This document shows, one piece after another, positions 12,423 through 24,768 of a DNA stretch of 64,000 bases. The number at the start of each line of letters is the position of its first letter. The stretch's first letter is position 1. The notes under the pieces are model-generated. The model saw only the letters and a list, made by a program, of their open reading frames with translations, searched no databases and was not told the origin of the DNA. The DNA is taken from assembly GCA_037074705.1 (NCBI GenBank), contig CM073592.1, positions 88,725,129-88,789,128 on the forward strand, read 5' to 3'. Position numbers and translations under genes: made by a program. This stretch comes from Zhengitettix transpicula (Eukaryota; Arthropoda; Insecta; Orthoptera; Tetrigidae).

Positions 12423-13116
12423 GTTTGTTTATATATTTTCCTAATTCAAAACAAATAACTGATGAACATCGATGCTTATTGTAATATAATAGTCTACACG
12501 TGCCCTCTTATCATAACGTCTCTTCAGCATAGCGGACCTAAGAGGGCGCAGCCTGCAAGAACGCTGATTCAGTTAAAGACATCACTTTAGATTTAGCGAG
12601 TAACTAAACACAACAACATAAATATTCACCCCTTCCACTTAGGCAGCTGTGATGACGCTGCGTCTAGACGTGAGCATTTTAAGTACCTTATGCAGACATG
12701 CTCACGTCAGCAGAAATCTCCACCCTGTAAGAGTTCTTCTCATTGGAGACTTAAAATCATCAGGGAGGGGGAAAGGAGTCTTCAAATTGTGCAGAGCTTC
12801 TTGGGAAAGTCAGTCGTGATCCAACCTCCAGACGGGTCGGTGGCTCCTGGTGCTATCCGCCAGTTTGTCTTACTTTATTTTATTTCTAACTGTTAAGTCT
12901 ATTGATTCTTCATCAGCTCTTATTTGACTGAAGTGCAGCGAAACACCAACCACTACGCCTAGGTTCAATTAGTTGAACCCGAACCCTCACGTTACCGACT
13001 TTCCTATTTCCTGTTCTTAATTCTTCCTTTATCCTCTAGATCGGTAGCCAGGTGAGCTAACGGAGGTATAGCTCGGTTGGTGAACGATCTATCTGGACTT
13101 CCCATTTCCAACTGCT
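12423..13116. other. GC-richer non-coding stretch
   Basis: Clearly richer in GC than its surroundings from about 12490 to 13100. It contains an exact 11-base inverted repeat, GACGTGAGCAT (12668) / ATGCTCACGTC (12699). At about 13070 TATAGCTCGGTTGG resembles a polymerase III box A but no box B follows. No gene is recognised. It may be an old retroposon or a host element. Confidence 0.4.
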
Positions 13117-13205
13117 GGAATGTTACATGTTCACAGTGGTGGAGTGTTACATGGAGGCAAGCGGGATGTTACATGGCGACAGCGGTTGGAATGTATGTTA
13201 CATTA
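13117..13205 (+). repeat. Small minisatellite, GGAATGTTACATG units
   Basis: Four imperfect units of about 22-26 bases each contain G(G/A)ATGTTACATG or GGAGTGTTACATGG, separated by GC-rich spacers. The last unit is altered (GGAATGTATGTTACAT). Confidence 0.7.
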
Positions 13206-15434
13206 TCATTAAAAATATTTTTAATCAAATTCTAAGCATTGTGTCGTAAAACTGATACTGTCTCGATAAATTTCTAGAGTTTGGTCAATTGGATAAGTAA
13301 AAATACATATTGAATAATTTTCGTTCAAGAACCATTGGAAAATGTTATGTAAGACGGTAATTTTGAGAAGGAATTTCTAATTACCATAACTGTCCATTAA
13401 CAGAATTAATTACAAGTAAAAAAACTTTGAAACACTTCAATTGTCAAACGAATTGATCAGAGGCACACTTCTTTAGAGAAACTGTTTGCGGTCCCATTGT
13501 TACTTTAATTAGTTCTCTCAGTTTTAATTAAATATTCTCGAGGAAGAAAACAAAACGAACACGAAAGAAAAGATTCAACTCTGGCAGTGACACCTAATTT
13601 TCCGAAAGAATAATGAATGAGTTACTCCACATCTTTCTACGAGTTGCATATGTCTAGTCACGTGTTACGAGTATTTGATTATTTCACCATTTATAATATT
13701 GAATTAGAATTAGATTGAATTATCTTAATAATTCTTCCGTAACTCGGAATGTTCAAAAACGCCTGTATTTGTATCAATGCCTCCATATAGTTAAAATGCA
13801 GTAATCATGGTTATGAACATAAAGTAAAAAATTAATTGTAGGTACGTGGAGATAAACTAATCGTAGGAAAACAGGTTTGATTAATAAACCCAAGGGTCGT
13901 AATAGTTTCTTTGTAAGTTTTATTTTTGAAATGCTTAAACTGTTAAGATGGATTGTTTTCACAGTGCGTTTTAGGCTTTGAAGAACTGATAAGGAGTTTT
14001 CCACTCGTCTCGAGTTCGTCTTGATATATTCACGGAGACGGCTTCTCCCTTGTCACAGTTCTTTCGGAGTTTTATCTCGTAGGTGAGGACTCAAGGGGAC
14101 ACCAACCTTGTATCATTCATTCTCTACTAAGATAAAAGAATCGGGGGAAACGGAAAAGAATTTCAACATCCCAATGGCGCAAGCAGAATGCAATTTATTT
14201 TTAATTTACAACAAAGAATATATTGGTTAATAAAATGGTACTTTTGCTGCACATTTCTTAGTACCGAGTAATTTTAGAATTCATCAGGGATTTTTTATTA
14301 ATTAGATAAATTAAATAAATTAATGACCTTTATATAGACATTTAAAAATATTTTATTTATCACAACGACGTTTTAGTACTTACTGAATAAAATCAGGTTT
14401 TATATATTTCATCAGCTGCTACGCTTTTTAAGAAAAACGACTTGAAATGTTATTTTTTCTCGAAAGAATAAATAAAACTGACTCTATATTAAATTGTCAC
14501 CTATCATTTGAAAAATTAACTAGTGTATTTGAAATTTACTTTTACTTTTGAAGAGCATTAGTAGGTGAACAAAATCTTGGTTGTCAAAAAAGGCCAGAAG
14601 CTATAATAACATTGCTAAAGATAAAGTCAAGACGTAATAAGTAGATTTTTAATTAAAAAACCTAACCCTTACGCTTCATTCCCATATGAAACATATGGAA
14701 CTATATACAAAGATTTATTGATTTAATTATTTCTTTTTAAAACTTAAACTATCGAAAGTAAAGTATTAGACAAATTAGGGTGATTAGATTGTATGAATAA
14801 TTATTATTAATAATGCTTATTAAATGTGTCGAATATTTTTAGCTCAAAATATTTTCTCCAAATATATTTCATAATCTAATCATTTATGTGGGGATGAAGG
14901 TACGTGTAGATTGATTGATATTTGATTATTAAAAATGTCTGGAGTTAACCGTTGTTGTAGTTCTCGATAAAAAGAATATATCAAGTATGTTGCTCGTAAT
15001 GGATTTATAAATATGGCGTTCGAGATTCAGTACACCCACAGAATGTTACGGACATAAACCCGTAAATTTAATTGTTCCAGTTCAAATGTATATCAATAGA
15101 TATTTCATATGAAATTTTTTATTAAACTTAGTAAATTCTCACAGAAAGAAAAACTAGATTGTTTGCTATGATTTCACAAAGTTTGAATAGACTTCCGACC
15201 TCTGTAGCTAATATGCAGTCATAATCCAATAAGTAGGTCATAAACAAGAACTAATTCCAGAATATATATATATTACTTGCAATTTAGTGCAATTGTCAAT
15301 TAGAGAGTCATTTTAACCTGATCTTCACTAAAAATTTACAACTATCGTTATATGTATTTACGGTTTCTTTAAAGCATTTGCAAGGAATTCAAGATAGATT
15401 GAGATAACAGACTGGGTACGGGAGGACTGACTAC
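13206..15434. other. AT-rich DNA, nothing recognised
   Basis: No open frame with family resemblance. The 76-codon frame at 13774-14004 minus looks like chance. Confidence 0.45.
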
Positions 15435-16266
15435 TGTAAAGAATTATTATTATTTTTTTATTTTTTGGGCTGGGTTTTTACGTTAATTCAAAAAATATTA
15501 TTGACCGTATAAGAATTTTTTGTAAGTTTATTAAAATAAGCATGAAGAAAACATTATTCTTGTCTCAGACACCTGTCTCAGATTACGTAGAAGAGATTAT
15601 CTGCCCGTTATCAAATACGTACTGCTATTTCTGTGTTCTGTTCGTCTGCTGACGCCTCCGAATCTCGCATCTGGCAAAACGGGTTAACTGCAGCGACGAC
15701 CTAGTCAGGACCACTGCATGGCGTCGACTCAGGGGTTGACCACTGGCTAAGGCGTCGGCCTCCGGGATTATGTTGCGACGTACTCGTGCTGCCCATTTGT
15801 GTACTGGAAGACGTGGCACGTACTTTTCGCTCTTCACAGCTTTTGTGCTTCGTGACTAATTTGCATTATGCAACTATAGTCTGAGCAGAGTTCATCACTA
15901 ACAACTGTCCCTCAGTAGCACATCAACCAGACTGACTCATTTTATCACGAGCGGTGCAGGTGCAGGTAAATTCAAACGTGCGCCATTTGCCAATCTCTGC
16001 CGTCGTACTTTAAGAAGCTTCCCATATCTTTTTCATAAGCAAAGTGAATACACTTCAACTCATTTAGTTTTCATATACAAGTTCCTTCCATTATAGTCTC
16101 TCATTCTTTTATATTTTTTCATTATTAGAAAACTTGGTCTAAAATGTCATTGTTTCACTGATTCTTCCATTGTTACAAGGGTTATAACACGAAGCTGCAG
16201 TTCTGTGGTCAACAATGGCCAACAATTCAGTCACGTTGAGGCCAACAATCGAGACAGGACACAAAA
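15435..16266 (+). repeat. Family C repeat, copy 1 (LTR-like)
   Basis: Starts TGTAAAGAATTATT and aligns with 43592 onward. Shared blocks include TTTTTACGTTAA, the GC-rich GGCGTCGACTCAGGGGTTGA, then GGCGTCGGCCTCCGGGATT, and near the end GAGGCCAACAATCGAGACAG. Similarity stops around 16266, where LINE sequence begins. The TGT start, length of about 0.8 kb and lack of coding suggest an LTR, but the matching CA end is not visible in this copy. Confidence 0.6.
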
Positions 16267-16290
16267 GCTACTCCTGGCATCCGTCCGCCA

Positions 16291-16761
16291 ATGCACAATT
16301 TCCTAAATAGAACAATAAATAACTGGAACAATTTACCAGCAAACGTTTTCGGAAAATGTCCTCTAACGGAAATAAATTTAGACTTAATCTGAACTCTATA
16401 GTGAATATGGGGTAGTGTAGTGAAGGGTATTGCTGTAAAGTGAAGTGACGTGATAGTGCTCATTTATAAACGAAAAAGAATTATGGTACCCTTCCTTGTC
16501 ACCCTCAATAGCTAATTTCTATTTTCATATATCTCTTTCAAAATTAACAACAAAATTAACCTTTAATTAATATGTTATATACCTGTATTTATAGTTGAAC
16601 AATGACCCTAAACCTAGCTTATATTTTAAAATAATTATATTAATTTACCATATTTTCCTTTATTGTAACTTCCCTTATTTAATCTGTAATTAAATTGTAA
16701 TTTCATGCATGTACCACCGGGCAAACTGCCCCTTTGTAGATTAAATAAACACATACATATG
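16291..16761 (+). mobile_element. 3' end of a non-LTR retrotransposon (LINE)
   Basis: The frame from 16291 reads MHNFLNRTINNWNNLPANVF, the kind of C-terminal RT signature (RT.NNWNNLP) that closes many LINE ORFs, and ends at a stop about 35 codons in. An AT-rich 3' untranslated stretch follows, ending in the small hairpin GGGCAAACTGCCC and AATAAACACATACATA. That layout (hairpin, then A-rich short-repeat tail) is typical of CR1/L2/Jockey-type LINEs. It is joined abruptly to the family C repeat on its left, so the copy is strongly 5' truncated. Confidence 0.6.
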
Positions 16762-16811
16762 TAATATTTTTCATCCAATATTTTAAACGAACCCGTTTTT
16801 TTAGAATAACA

Positions 16812-16985
16812 CGCTACATGAGGGTAAGCCACGTGGTGGCAACTCACTTTTAGTAGGATAGGAAGGGATTTGAAAGGAGGGATTCTAAAGGGTAGAGGAA
16901 GGTGGCCGAGTGATAATCAGGGCCTCGGGCGCTTGATACTTGTCCCACGCCATTGCTATGGCGGTAGAGGCAAAACGTGTCATAA
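16812..16985 (+). repeat. Family B repeat, deleted fragment
   Basis: GCTACATGAGGGTAAGCCAC, GGATAGGAAGGGATTTGAAA and ACTTGTCCCACGCC match the family B copies at 18313 and 41985. The central part (GGATCC...GGGAAAACC) is missing. Confidence 0.75.
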
Positions 16986-18312
16986 GTAAAGATGATTAGC
17001 GGCTGATGATTTGTGAGTAATGTGAGTTACTTATGTCAACGTCCACTGAAATGTTTATTGACGCAGGTTAATTTTTTAGAGATGAAGATTCTGCGTTGAG
17101 TACGTCATTTTTCCTGGAAGCGCCAAATGAAGATCGCCGCGGGGCGACCATAAAAGAAAACATTTTCTATGGTAGAGTTAAAAAGAGAAAAATTAAAATA
17201 AAACTATTAGCTAATTTTCGGCGATGGCTATAATTAAATTAAAATATTGTGTCAATCTTCAGACTGAAACACATTGACACGTAAAAAGGTATTTAATGAA
17301 AATGGGAACTTCATACGTGTAATATAGTTTGTTTCACGAAGACTTGACATTATTGAAAGCCGTGTCCCTTTGGCAGGGTTCCATAGGGCCTAGGGCTGAA
17401 GTAGTGCTTAAGGAGATGGCCGGCTTAGACGGTCGACGTGCTAATGGCCCCATCAAGTGCACGATGCGGCCACTTAACAGGCGATCCCTGGAGATTTGTC
17501 CGCTTTGATTGAGCGTCGCTGTAAATACACTCGTCTCACCGCCGGGACTACAGATGCCAGCCTTGGGAGGACGAGCGATGTAAACTTTACTGATAATCTG
17601 AAAACATAATACCTCCGTCAAACACCGACATTAGTCACAGAGTTTCATTAAATAACCTGCAATAATGCAAATACAATGTAATTTTGCGGTGATACGGTCT
17701 GTAAAATATGCTGCTGTTAAACGAAGTACATTGTAAAATTTAAATTTATTCTTATTGTCTGTGTCTCATCGTTGCTGACTGGCAACTGCATGAACTCCAA
17801 GACAAAATGAAAATGATATTTCTAAACGAATATTATTAATCCAAAGAAAATACAGTTATTCTAATTGAAAAAAGCAAGTGTGTTTATACTTTCCTTTATA
17901 CCACCATTTTTTATTTGAAATTCAGCAAGTTATGACGTAAACTGGTCGACCAAAAGATACGCCAGTGCTTGATTTGCATAAATTATGCAATCTTAAAGAG
18001 AACATTTTCTTTACTAAATAAAGAACTGTTTTGGAATTATATTTTCAATCATAAACGTTGCAACTGAGGAATACAATCAGAGGTACAATATGAAAAAAAT
18101 TATTAGAGGCAATAAAATATACCTAATTTCTTTATACAGAAGTAGTCAACGTATCAATAAAACCAACGGAACTGGAATTTATCTCTATAAAATACTTTTT
18201 CTACATTATATCATGTGTTTTACAAGAAATACGTTCTTACCTTACACTTGTGTCGTCATTTCTAGATTGTGACAAACATAGTTGTTTTATTAGATTTACT
18301 GCTTCCTTTTTT
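16986..18312. other. Non-coding DNA with a GC-rich island
   Basis: The stretch 17340-17600 is much richer in GC than its surroundings, with a 95-codon frame on the minus strand (17334-17621) of unrecognised sequence. It matches no repeat family in this window. It may be a conserved regulatory element or an exon, but nothing decides between them. Confidence 0.4.
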
Positions 18313-18846
18313 TTAGGCCAACAGGCTACATGAGGATAATCCACTTTGGGCAACTCCCCTTTAATAGCATGGGAAGGGATGTGAATGGGGGGATGCGGAA
18401 GGGTAGAGGGTTACTAGGGACCCCGGGCTATATTTTAAGGATCCTACCCGGCATTCGCCTAAAGAAATGCAGGGAAAACCCTAGGAAAACCTGCATCGGG
18501 TAGGTTGGGCATTGGGTACTTGTCCCACGCCCTTCCGATAGCGGGAGAGGAGTTTGCTGTGGGGACGCAGCATTCCATTCTCCGTGCCTCGACCAGTTTA
18601 GGAGGCAGCTGGCCGACTATTCCAATGGGAATAGCGCACAACTCTTACCGTATGCCCAAGGTCTGTGACCCCGGAACATACACCTCTCATAACAGGCCGA
18701 GGTGCCTCGGCTTGTGGGAACCTTAGTTCAAAAACGGAGAGGAAAAGGCATACCCAACTGTAGCTCCTTCGTATCTCTCCTATAAGGTTCAGCCTGCGAG
18801 AGAACATCCCTCGCAGGTTGCCTGCGAGAGAATCCTCTAGCAGGCT
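18313..18846 (+). repeat. Family B repeat, full-length copy
   Basis: Layout: GGCTACATGAGGATAATCCA; CCCGGGCTAT; GGATCCTACCCGGCATTCGC; GGGAAAACCCTAGGAAAACC; ACTTGTCCCACGCCCTTCCG; GGAGGCAGCTGGCCGACTAT; then a terminal hairpin region with CCTGCGAGAG and its complement CTC(T)CGCAGG repeated twice. Four other copies occur here. The GGGAAAACC core resembles a motif I associate with repeats of polyneopteran insects (memory, not checked). A 73-codon frame from 18505 is shared with other copies. Confidence 0.85.
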
Positions 18847-19295
18847 TTCTTCTGTTTTTTACTGCTTCCATTAGTCCTCTGTTGATGAAAATAAAATAAT
18901 TATAAATTCCTATGAGTACAATTATGAATTAGAAAATACAAATAAGCCATGTATTTCTACCTAAAATTATACATAACTAAGAAATTAGAATTATATATAA
19001 TTAAGAAAATAAAGTGCTTCTAAACTTAAAAAAGGATTATAAATTTGAAAATACATGGATGAGAAAATATAGGAATAATACATTTCCATGAGGCTTTCAT
19101 GAACAGTTGACGGAATTTAAAATATAAATGTGAAAAATTTTCATAAATTAAAAAGACAATACAAATACAATAAAATTGTGAACAAGTGAATGGATACGTT
19201 ATTACTGCAATCTACGAAAATAATTTAAGACCTGGAACGAATGGTGCAATGTCGACGTAATGTATACCATCAGCGTGTATGTAAATAATTAATGT
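18847..19295. other. AT-rich DNA, nothing recognised
   Basis: No feature found between the family B copy and the Tc1 relic. Confidence 0.45.
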
Positions 19296-20372
19296 AGAAA
19301 AGTCTGTGACAGGTATAACGGCCATCAGAGGGAACTAGTGTTGTACCCATGTGACACTATTATCAGGACTGAATTGGTATATAAGGGGCGTTGAAAATCG
19401 TCAGATGGTCAGTGATCATCGCGAAGGACACGGACAATGCGGAATTCTCGTGTGAGACCTCACCAGCATACGGCAGAGTTAAAAGGGGGTCTCTTTGTTG
19501 GTTCCCATAGTGCGAATCGTGCAATATCAAGTCATTTGGGGTATCCGAACGTAGCGCGATCTTTGACTGCTTGGGAACGTGAGGCCAACCACACTCGTCA
19601 ACGTTCCGGTCGACCACGTGTGTTCACCATACGAGAGGATCGCCATCTTGTGCATCAAGGACATTATAACCCCTTGTTATGTGAGACTGCCAACCGAGAA
19701 CAAGTAACTGACTCATTTCAACAGCGCGTGCCGTCACGCAGTATTGGTCGGAGACGAGCAACAGCCTGGCTACAGAATTACTGTCTCATTCGTAGAGTGC
19801 CCGTAACATCACAAAACAAACTGTTGTGTTTGGGGAAGTGTCGAGCCCGCGTAGTGTTGGCTGCTGACAAGAAGCGTCGCATCGTTTTCCGCGACGAGTC
19901 TTTGTTTTGCATAACCTCGGATGTCCATCGTCTGAGAGTGCTGCGGCGCTTAGCGGGGAGGTTCCATCACTCTGACAATTGTTTGGATAGGCACAGCGGT
20001 GTTACTCCTACCGTCATTGTGTGGGGAACCAACGGATCTGGTTTCAGCGTGATAGTGATTCAAGGAACTCTGAATTCACAACGGTGAGTGACGGACCACC
20101 AGCATCATTATGTGTAATCTATCATGAAACACTGACTTGGTAACTTCTTTCAACAGGACGATGCTCGTGCACACACAAGAGTCTACGAACTGCCTACATA
20201 ATGTTGACGTACTTCCTTGGCTAACAAGGTGTTTAGATCTGTTCCCCATATAAGATGATGGATCAGCTCAAACGTTGTTCCAGTATACAACACGTAGCGT
20301 CCCAGATGCAACAATTGTTTTGTTCTTTGAAATAGGACATTGACGAGATTCTCCAACGGTGCCAATACTTAA
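19296..20372 (+). mobile_element. Tc1-family DNA transposon, dead copy
   Basis: Contains a near full-length but broken Tc1 transposase. Terminal inverted repeats could not be located, so both boundaries are estimates; the left edge is set near TGACAGGTATAACGGCCATC. Length is about 1.1 kb, allowing for an internal loss of roughly 60 bases. Confidence 0.8.
19437..20348 (+). pseudogene. Broken Tc1 transposase (DDE type)
   Basis: The frame from 19437 is open for 216 codons. It shows the Tc1 N-terminal DNA-binding region, the GRPRVFTIREDRHLV linker, and the catalytic-core entry RIVFRDESLFCITSD, with the first aspartate in RDES. RHSGVTPTVIVWG and VIQGTLNSQR follow before a stop at 20085. After about 60 unrelated bases, FQQDDARAHT (20148 onward) supplies the second aspartate region, in the same frame. 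A further frame gives VLPWLTRCLDLFPI followed by a stop just where the catalytic glutamate (SPIEH in intact relatives) should be. The enzyme is certainly inactive. Confidence 0.9.
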
Positions 20373-22865
20373 AAAAAGTACGTGATATTACTTAAGCACA
20401 ACTGTGTATAAATATAAAATTTAATTTTAGCAATCGATTAAGACTTTGATTAAAAATTATTATTGATCAAAAAGTTTAACATTTTTTATGATACATTCGG
20501 TTAAATGAACGGTATATATTTTACTAAAATAGTGACTTAAAATTAAAATTTGTGTATATATATTAACACTTTATTATGAAATTATTCAAATATGATTCGT
20601 TACTATAGAAGGATTTGTACCAATTACTTACAGACCGGTTATTAAATTCAGAAATAAGGCTAGTTTTGCAGAGGCACGTATATTCATAATTTTTATGCAT
20701 TCCGATAAACTGCTGTGCAGTTTCATTTCGAAACAATTTACACTGTTATCGAAAAGATGCAGCCTGTGTTTTCTTATCAACACACTAGTTTGTTTCTTGC
20801 TTCGTGGCATTTGCAATCGGTAGACTAGTATTGCGCTTGACAAATTAATATTATCTAGACGTAGATATGTTAAAATTACGAGGTTTATAATGTCTTTGAT
20901 GCATTATATTCTTACGGCACTGTTAGACTTTGTACTGTGGTGTGTTGTAAGACCGGAAGTCGTTTTCATCCTTGGCTTGATAATTGTGTATTTTAACACT
21001 TCTAAAACTGAAACTAAGTAAACAGATAATTGGTTATGGGTATCGTTTAGTATAAGCAGATTTTAGTACCTCAAGGGCCTGCACGAACAGTTCATTGTTG
21101 ATCAAGATTTTTTTTGTCCTTTTTTTTGCATTTTAGAGATGTATTCAAATCTGTTTTGTATACAGGCCTTTACTGTTTCATTTGAGCCAGCACAGGTATT
21201 GTCGTTCAAAGGCTGGATTAATTCACCTGCAGATGCGGTTTCACCTTAAATTTTTTGACGTTAAATAATGCATATATTCCATAAAGGCTTTTCATTAGTA
21301 TTTCATGACGTAGTCGTATGTTAAGTGGAACGGAAATATGTGATGTAATTTTTTTACAATTTCTGTTCCGAAAAAGAAATTAACAATGCTGAAAATTTAT
21401 TTCCAAAAAATGTATAAATATCCATATTTCCCTCAAATTAACTACGAGCTTTCTGGTGGAGCATATAATTAGAAAGGAACGTATGCCAACAAATATTACC
21501 AACAACATTATGAAAGAATGAACCAATTACAAGAGCAAGAAATATTTTAAATACGAACTTGTGTATTTAATTATAAAATATACTCATTTAAACTGTACTT
21601 GTATTAATTGGTTGTAATAACGACTGTACCACAGTAAGAGATTTTCTTTTGAGAAAGTTCTATTGCACACGCCATTACGTGATATCTATCTGTATTTAAA
21701 ATGAAGGGGAAACTCGTTTTGCAGAACTATTAATTATTATATTTGAGAATGAATACGTATAATTATTATAATACCTGCAGAGAAATTCTGATTAATCTCG
21801 TTGAGTCCCTGCTAAAAGCATATTTATTTCAACAATTATTATTTAAATGATAATAACAAAATAAATTGGCATTACTGGAAATTTCGTATCAATCAAAAAC
21901 TTGTCATTTCGGCTGGAAGACCAAATGTCCTTCCTTTCATGCCAGACTAGCTACATCTCAATTACGAAATAAGAGAAGTGTTTCCATGTTCTGCTCAAAA
22001 GGATTAGTCGCAAAAATCATTTAGCTCTTCTTTGGTTTTAAGAACTGATGAATAGTGGAAATAGTAGAGCAGGGACGTTGCTACAATTTTTTTTATATAT
22101 AACATGGTTATTTATGTGATAGTTTTTTTTAATAAACAAAACAGGATAACATTAAAACTGTGATTAAAAGAATCTAGGATTGAAAATTTAAAAACCAATT
22201 GAAAGCGAATTTTTATTTTTAAATTTTTACACAATCACACGAAAAGCTAAATTGCTATTTCTAGGATTAAATTACAAATATTCAAAACAGAAAAAAAATC
22301 GTTCATTGTTACAATTAAGGCATATGATTTAACTTGCTTCATTATAGAAGTCTAAACTTGTAGATGTTAATGTAAATAGTCAGTAATAGAAGTATTTCAT
22401 TATTTTTGCTGAAAATATTTTAATTTATTCTGACACTTATTGTAATACATTTAAATGATAATCCATGGTATTTTATCACTTGACAATATATAAATGTATT
22501 ATGTAATAAATTTTTTCAATACTTTTATTTATTGGCAATTTATTTGTAGCTTTCGGCAATTTCTACAGTCCTTTGCATTGTAAAAATGATAAATAATATA
22601 ATTTTTAAAATTTATATATTTCTACAATATAATTATTGAGCAAACACTAAATTCCAGATTTATAACAGTCTTGAAGATTGAAAAGCTTTTTACGTATGAC
22701 TGATAAAAATTTATTGTTTCTAATACAAAGTACGTCATAATTTAAAGTTGGCTAAAATAATAAATAATTATAAATATAACATTTTGTTATGTAACAAAAC
22801 ATTAAAAACTTTTAGTTAAATCGTGAAGTCAGAAAATCTATTATAAAGTGACTCGGAATAAAAAT
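20373..22865. other. AT-rich unique DNA, nothing recognised
   Basis: No repeat shared with the rest of the window and no credible open frame over 2.5 kb. Confidence 0.5.
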
Positions 22866-23396
22866 AGGCTAAGGAAGCCTGCGAGAGAATCCTCTCGCAG
22901 GTGAACCTTCCCAGGCGGAGGCTACCTTTGGGGATGCCTTCACATCTTTCTGGTTTTTTGAACCAAGGTTCCCAAGTGCTGAGGCACCTCGGCCTGTTTT
23001 GAGAGGTGTATGTATAGAGGTCGCAGTCCTTGGGCATACGGTATGAGTTGTCCGCTATTCCTATTGGAATAGTCGGCCAGCTGCCTCCTAAACCGGTCAA
23101 GGCACGGAGAGGGGAAAGCTGCGACCCCACAGCAAACCCCTCTCCAGTCATCGGAAGGGCATGGGACAAGTACCAAATACCCGACCTACCTGATGCAGGT
23201 TTTTCTTGGGTTTTCCCTGCATCACCTTTAGGCGAATTATCGGGTAGGATCCTTAAACCATAGCCCGGGGACCTAGTTAACCCTTGGTTACCTTCCTCTA
23301 CTATTCCGCATCCCCCCTTTCAAATCCCTTTCCTATGCTATAAGAGGGGAGTTGCCACTATTTGGATTACCCTATACATAGCCTGTCTACACCTAA
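22866..23396 (-). repeat. Family B repeat, full-length copy (reverse)
   Basis: The best-preserved copy. On the minus strand it runs from AGGTGTAGACAGGCTATGTA through GGATCCTACCCG and GGGAAAACCCAAG to the terminal hairpin. That hairpin at 22882-22905 is perfect: CCTGCGAGAG, a four-base loop, and CTCTCGCAGG. The minus-strand frame 22816-23169 (117 codons) spans most of it and is similar to the frames at 18505 and 41659. Confidence 0.88.
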
Positions 23397-24559
23397 AAAA
23401 ATAGTATATCAATTTAACCTTTTTTTAAAAAAATTAAAATGTGTATTTCAACAAATCATATGGAAGTCGTGTTAGAGATGTGTTGAATAGCATTTCCTAC
23501 TTTATTGTCCCGCAATTCATTTACGTGACAAAATATTGTTGATTTATCTTTGAATCACAGAAAAACGCTTAAATCTGTGCTGTATAGAGGGGCTTTACAC
23601 TGTTTTATTTGAGGTAGCACAATGAGCTCCCATTGCAGGACGAGATAAAGGCCAGCGCAAGGTTGCAACGAACCGTTTGTTTTTGTTTTTTTTCAATGGT
23701 CGGGACCCGTGTACACAGATATACTTGTTAATATATTGCTCTAGCGATATCATCGTCCTGCAATAACAGTTACTGAGCCATAATAATGGGACGCATCCAA
23801 TTTGTAACTTTAGTAACACTGCGCACATGTTTATTGCACAACAAAGCTAAACAATACCGTTGTTTACTATCTTTAAAACGCCATTGTAACGACAACAATT
23901 TAGTTGTTCATATTTGTATCTTTTTGTCTGGTAAGGAAATTTTATTACGAAAATATTTTTGAAGACTATTATTCGTACGATATCAATGTATTCGCACTCC
24001 GCAATTTAAATACTGTAGCATTAAAATTATTCAATATGAAACATTAAACTGATTCTTGTTTGTGACATTATATACAAGAGATTAAAATTTTAATATCAAT
24101 AAGGTAATCAAATATACGTCAAATCAAAATAAAAAATATTGGACTTAATTTAATAAAATTAATCCTTCATTACTTAATTTGTATTCATTATAAAATGGTT
24201 GATCATTTAATAAATTTATAACGCTAAATAAATTTAAATTGAATGATTTCTCAGAATAAGGTACAGAAATTAAAATGTCCGTAGCCACAGAGCGATTTGT
24301 CAGAATAAGTTATTTCATAAAACCACAACATCGAAGTCTGAACCTTAAATTTTATTTAGAAACATGTCTTCGGATAACTATGAAGAGAATTTTATTATTC
24401 CAATTCTAAGGCGATCAGAATAAATAATGAAACAATTAATTTAAAGGAATGTTAACACTTTTTCCTTATTTGGCAATTATTTATTAATGTATGTGGACTT
24501 TTTTTTGAGCTGTGCTGGATAATATGTTCTATTTTAAAATGAAATAATAATACTAATAA
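23397..24559. other. AT-rich DNA, nothing recognised
   Basis: No supported feature. The 77-codon frame at 23595-23828 minus shows no family resemblance. Confidence 0.45.
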
Positions 24560-24768
24560 AAAAGAGAGCCAATTCAGCCAAAACAGTGATCATATAAATT
24601 AGCTGGGTCCTTGTCCCTAGAACCTAGAGCGTCACAACTGCACTAGTCGGTTGACAAAACTCAAAGCAAACGAAAAAAAAAAGGCTTCGAGTCTGAAACG
24701 TTGTGTGGTATTTATGTTACCACTTATTCTGTCTGTATTTGGCTATATTTTTTATTATGTTCTTTTTT
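24560..24768. mobile_element. Foldback element, worn relative of the one at 59893
   Basis: Starts GAGAGCCAATTCAGCC and ends with TGTATTTGGCTATA, its imperfect complement. Between lie CTAGAACCTAGAG, CACAACTGCACTAGTCGGTT and GAAACGTTGTGTGGTATTTA. All are shared in order with 59893-60130, where the arms are better preserved. The right arm has lost its middle part. Confidence 0.6.

Noticed and set aside
12660..12710. GACGTGAGCAT/ATGCTCACGTC as a terminator or miRNA hairpin
   Set aside because: The 11-base arms are too short and the rest of the would-be stem does not pair.
13053..13105. Possible tRNA or second SINE (TATAGCTCGGTTGGTGAACG)
   Set aside because: Only a box A-like word is present. 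No box B at the right spacing and no cloverleaf could be drawn.
20085..20156. Intron-like gap in the Tc1 transposase (GGTGAGTG...TTTCTTTCAACAG)
   Set aside because: The AG lies inside the codons for FQQ, which belong to the protein, and roughly 20 residues of the family would be lost by splicing. Decay or replacement of this stretch explains it better.
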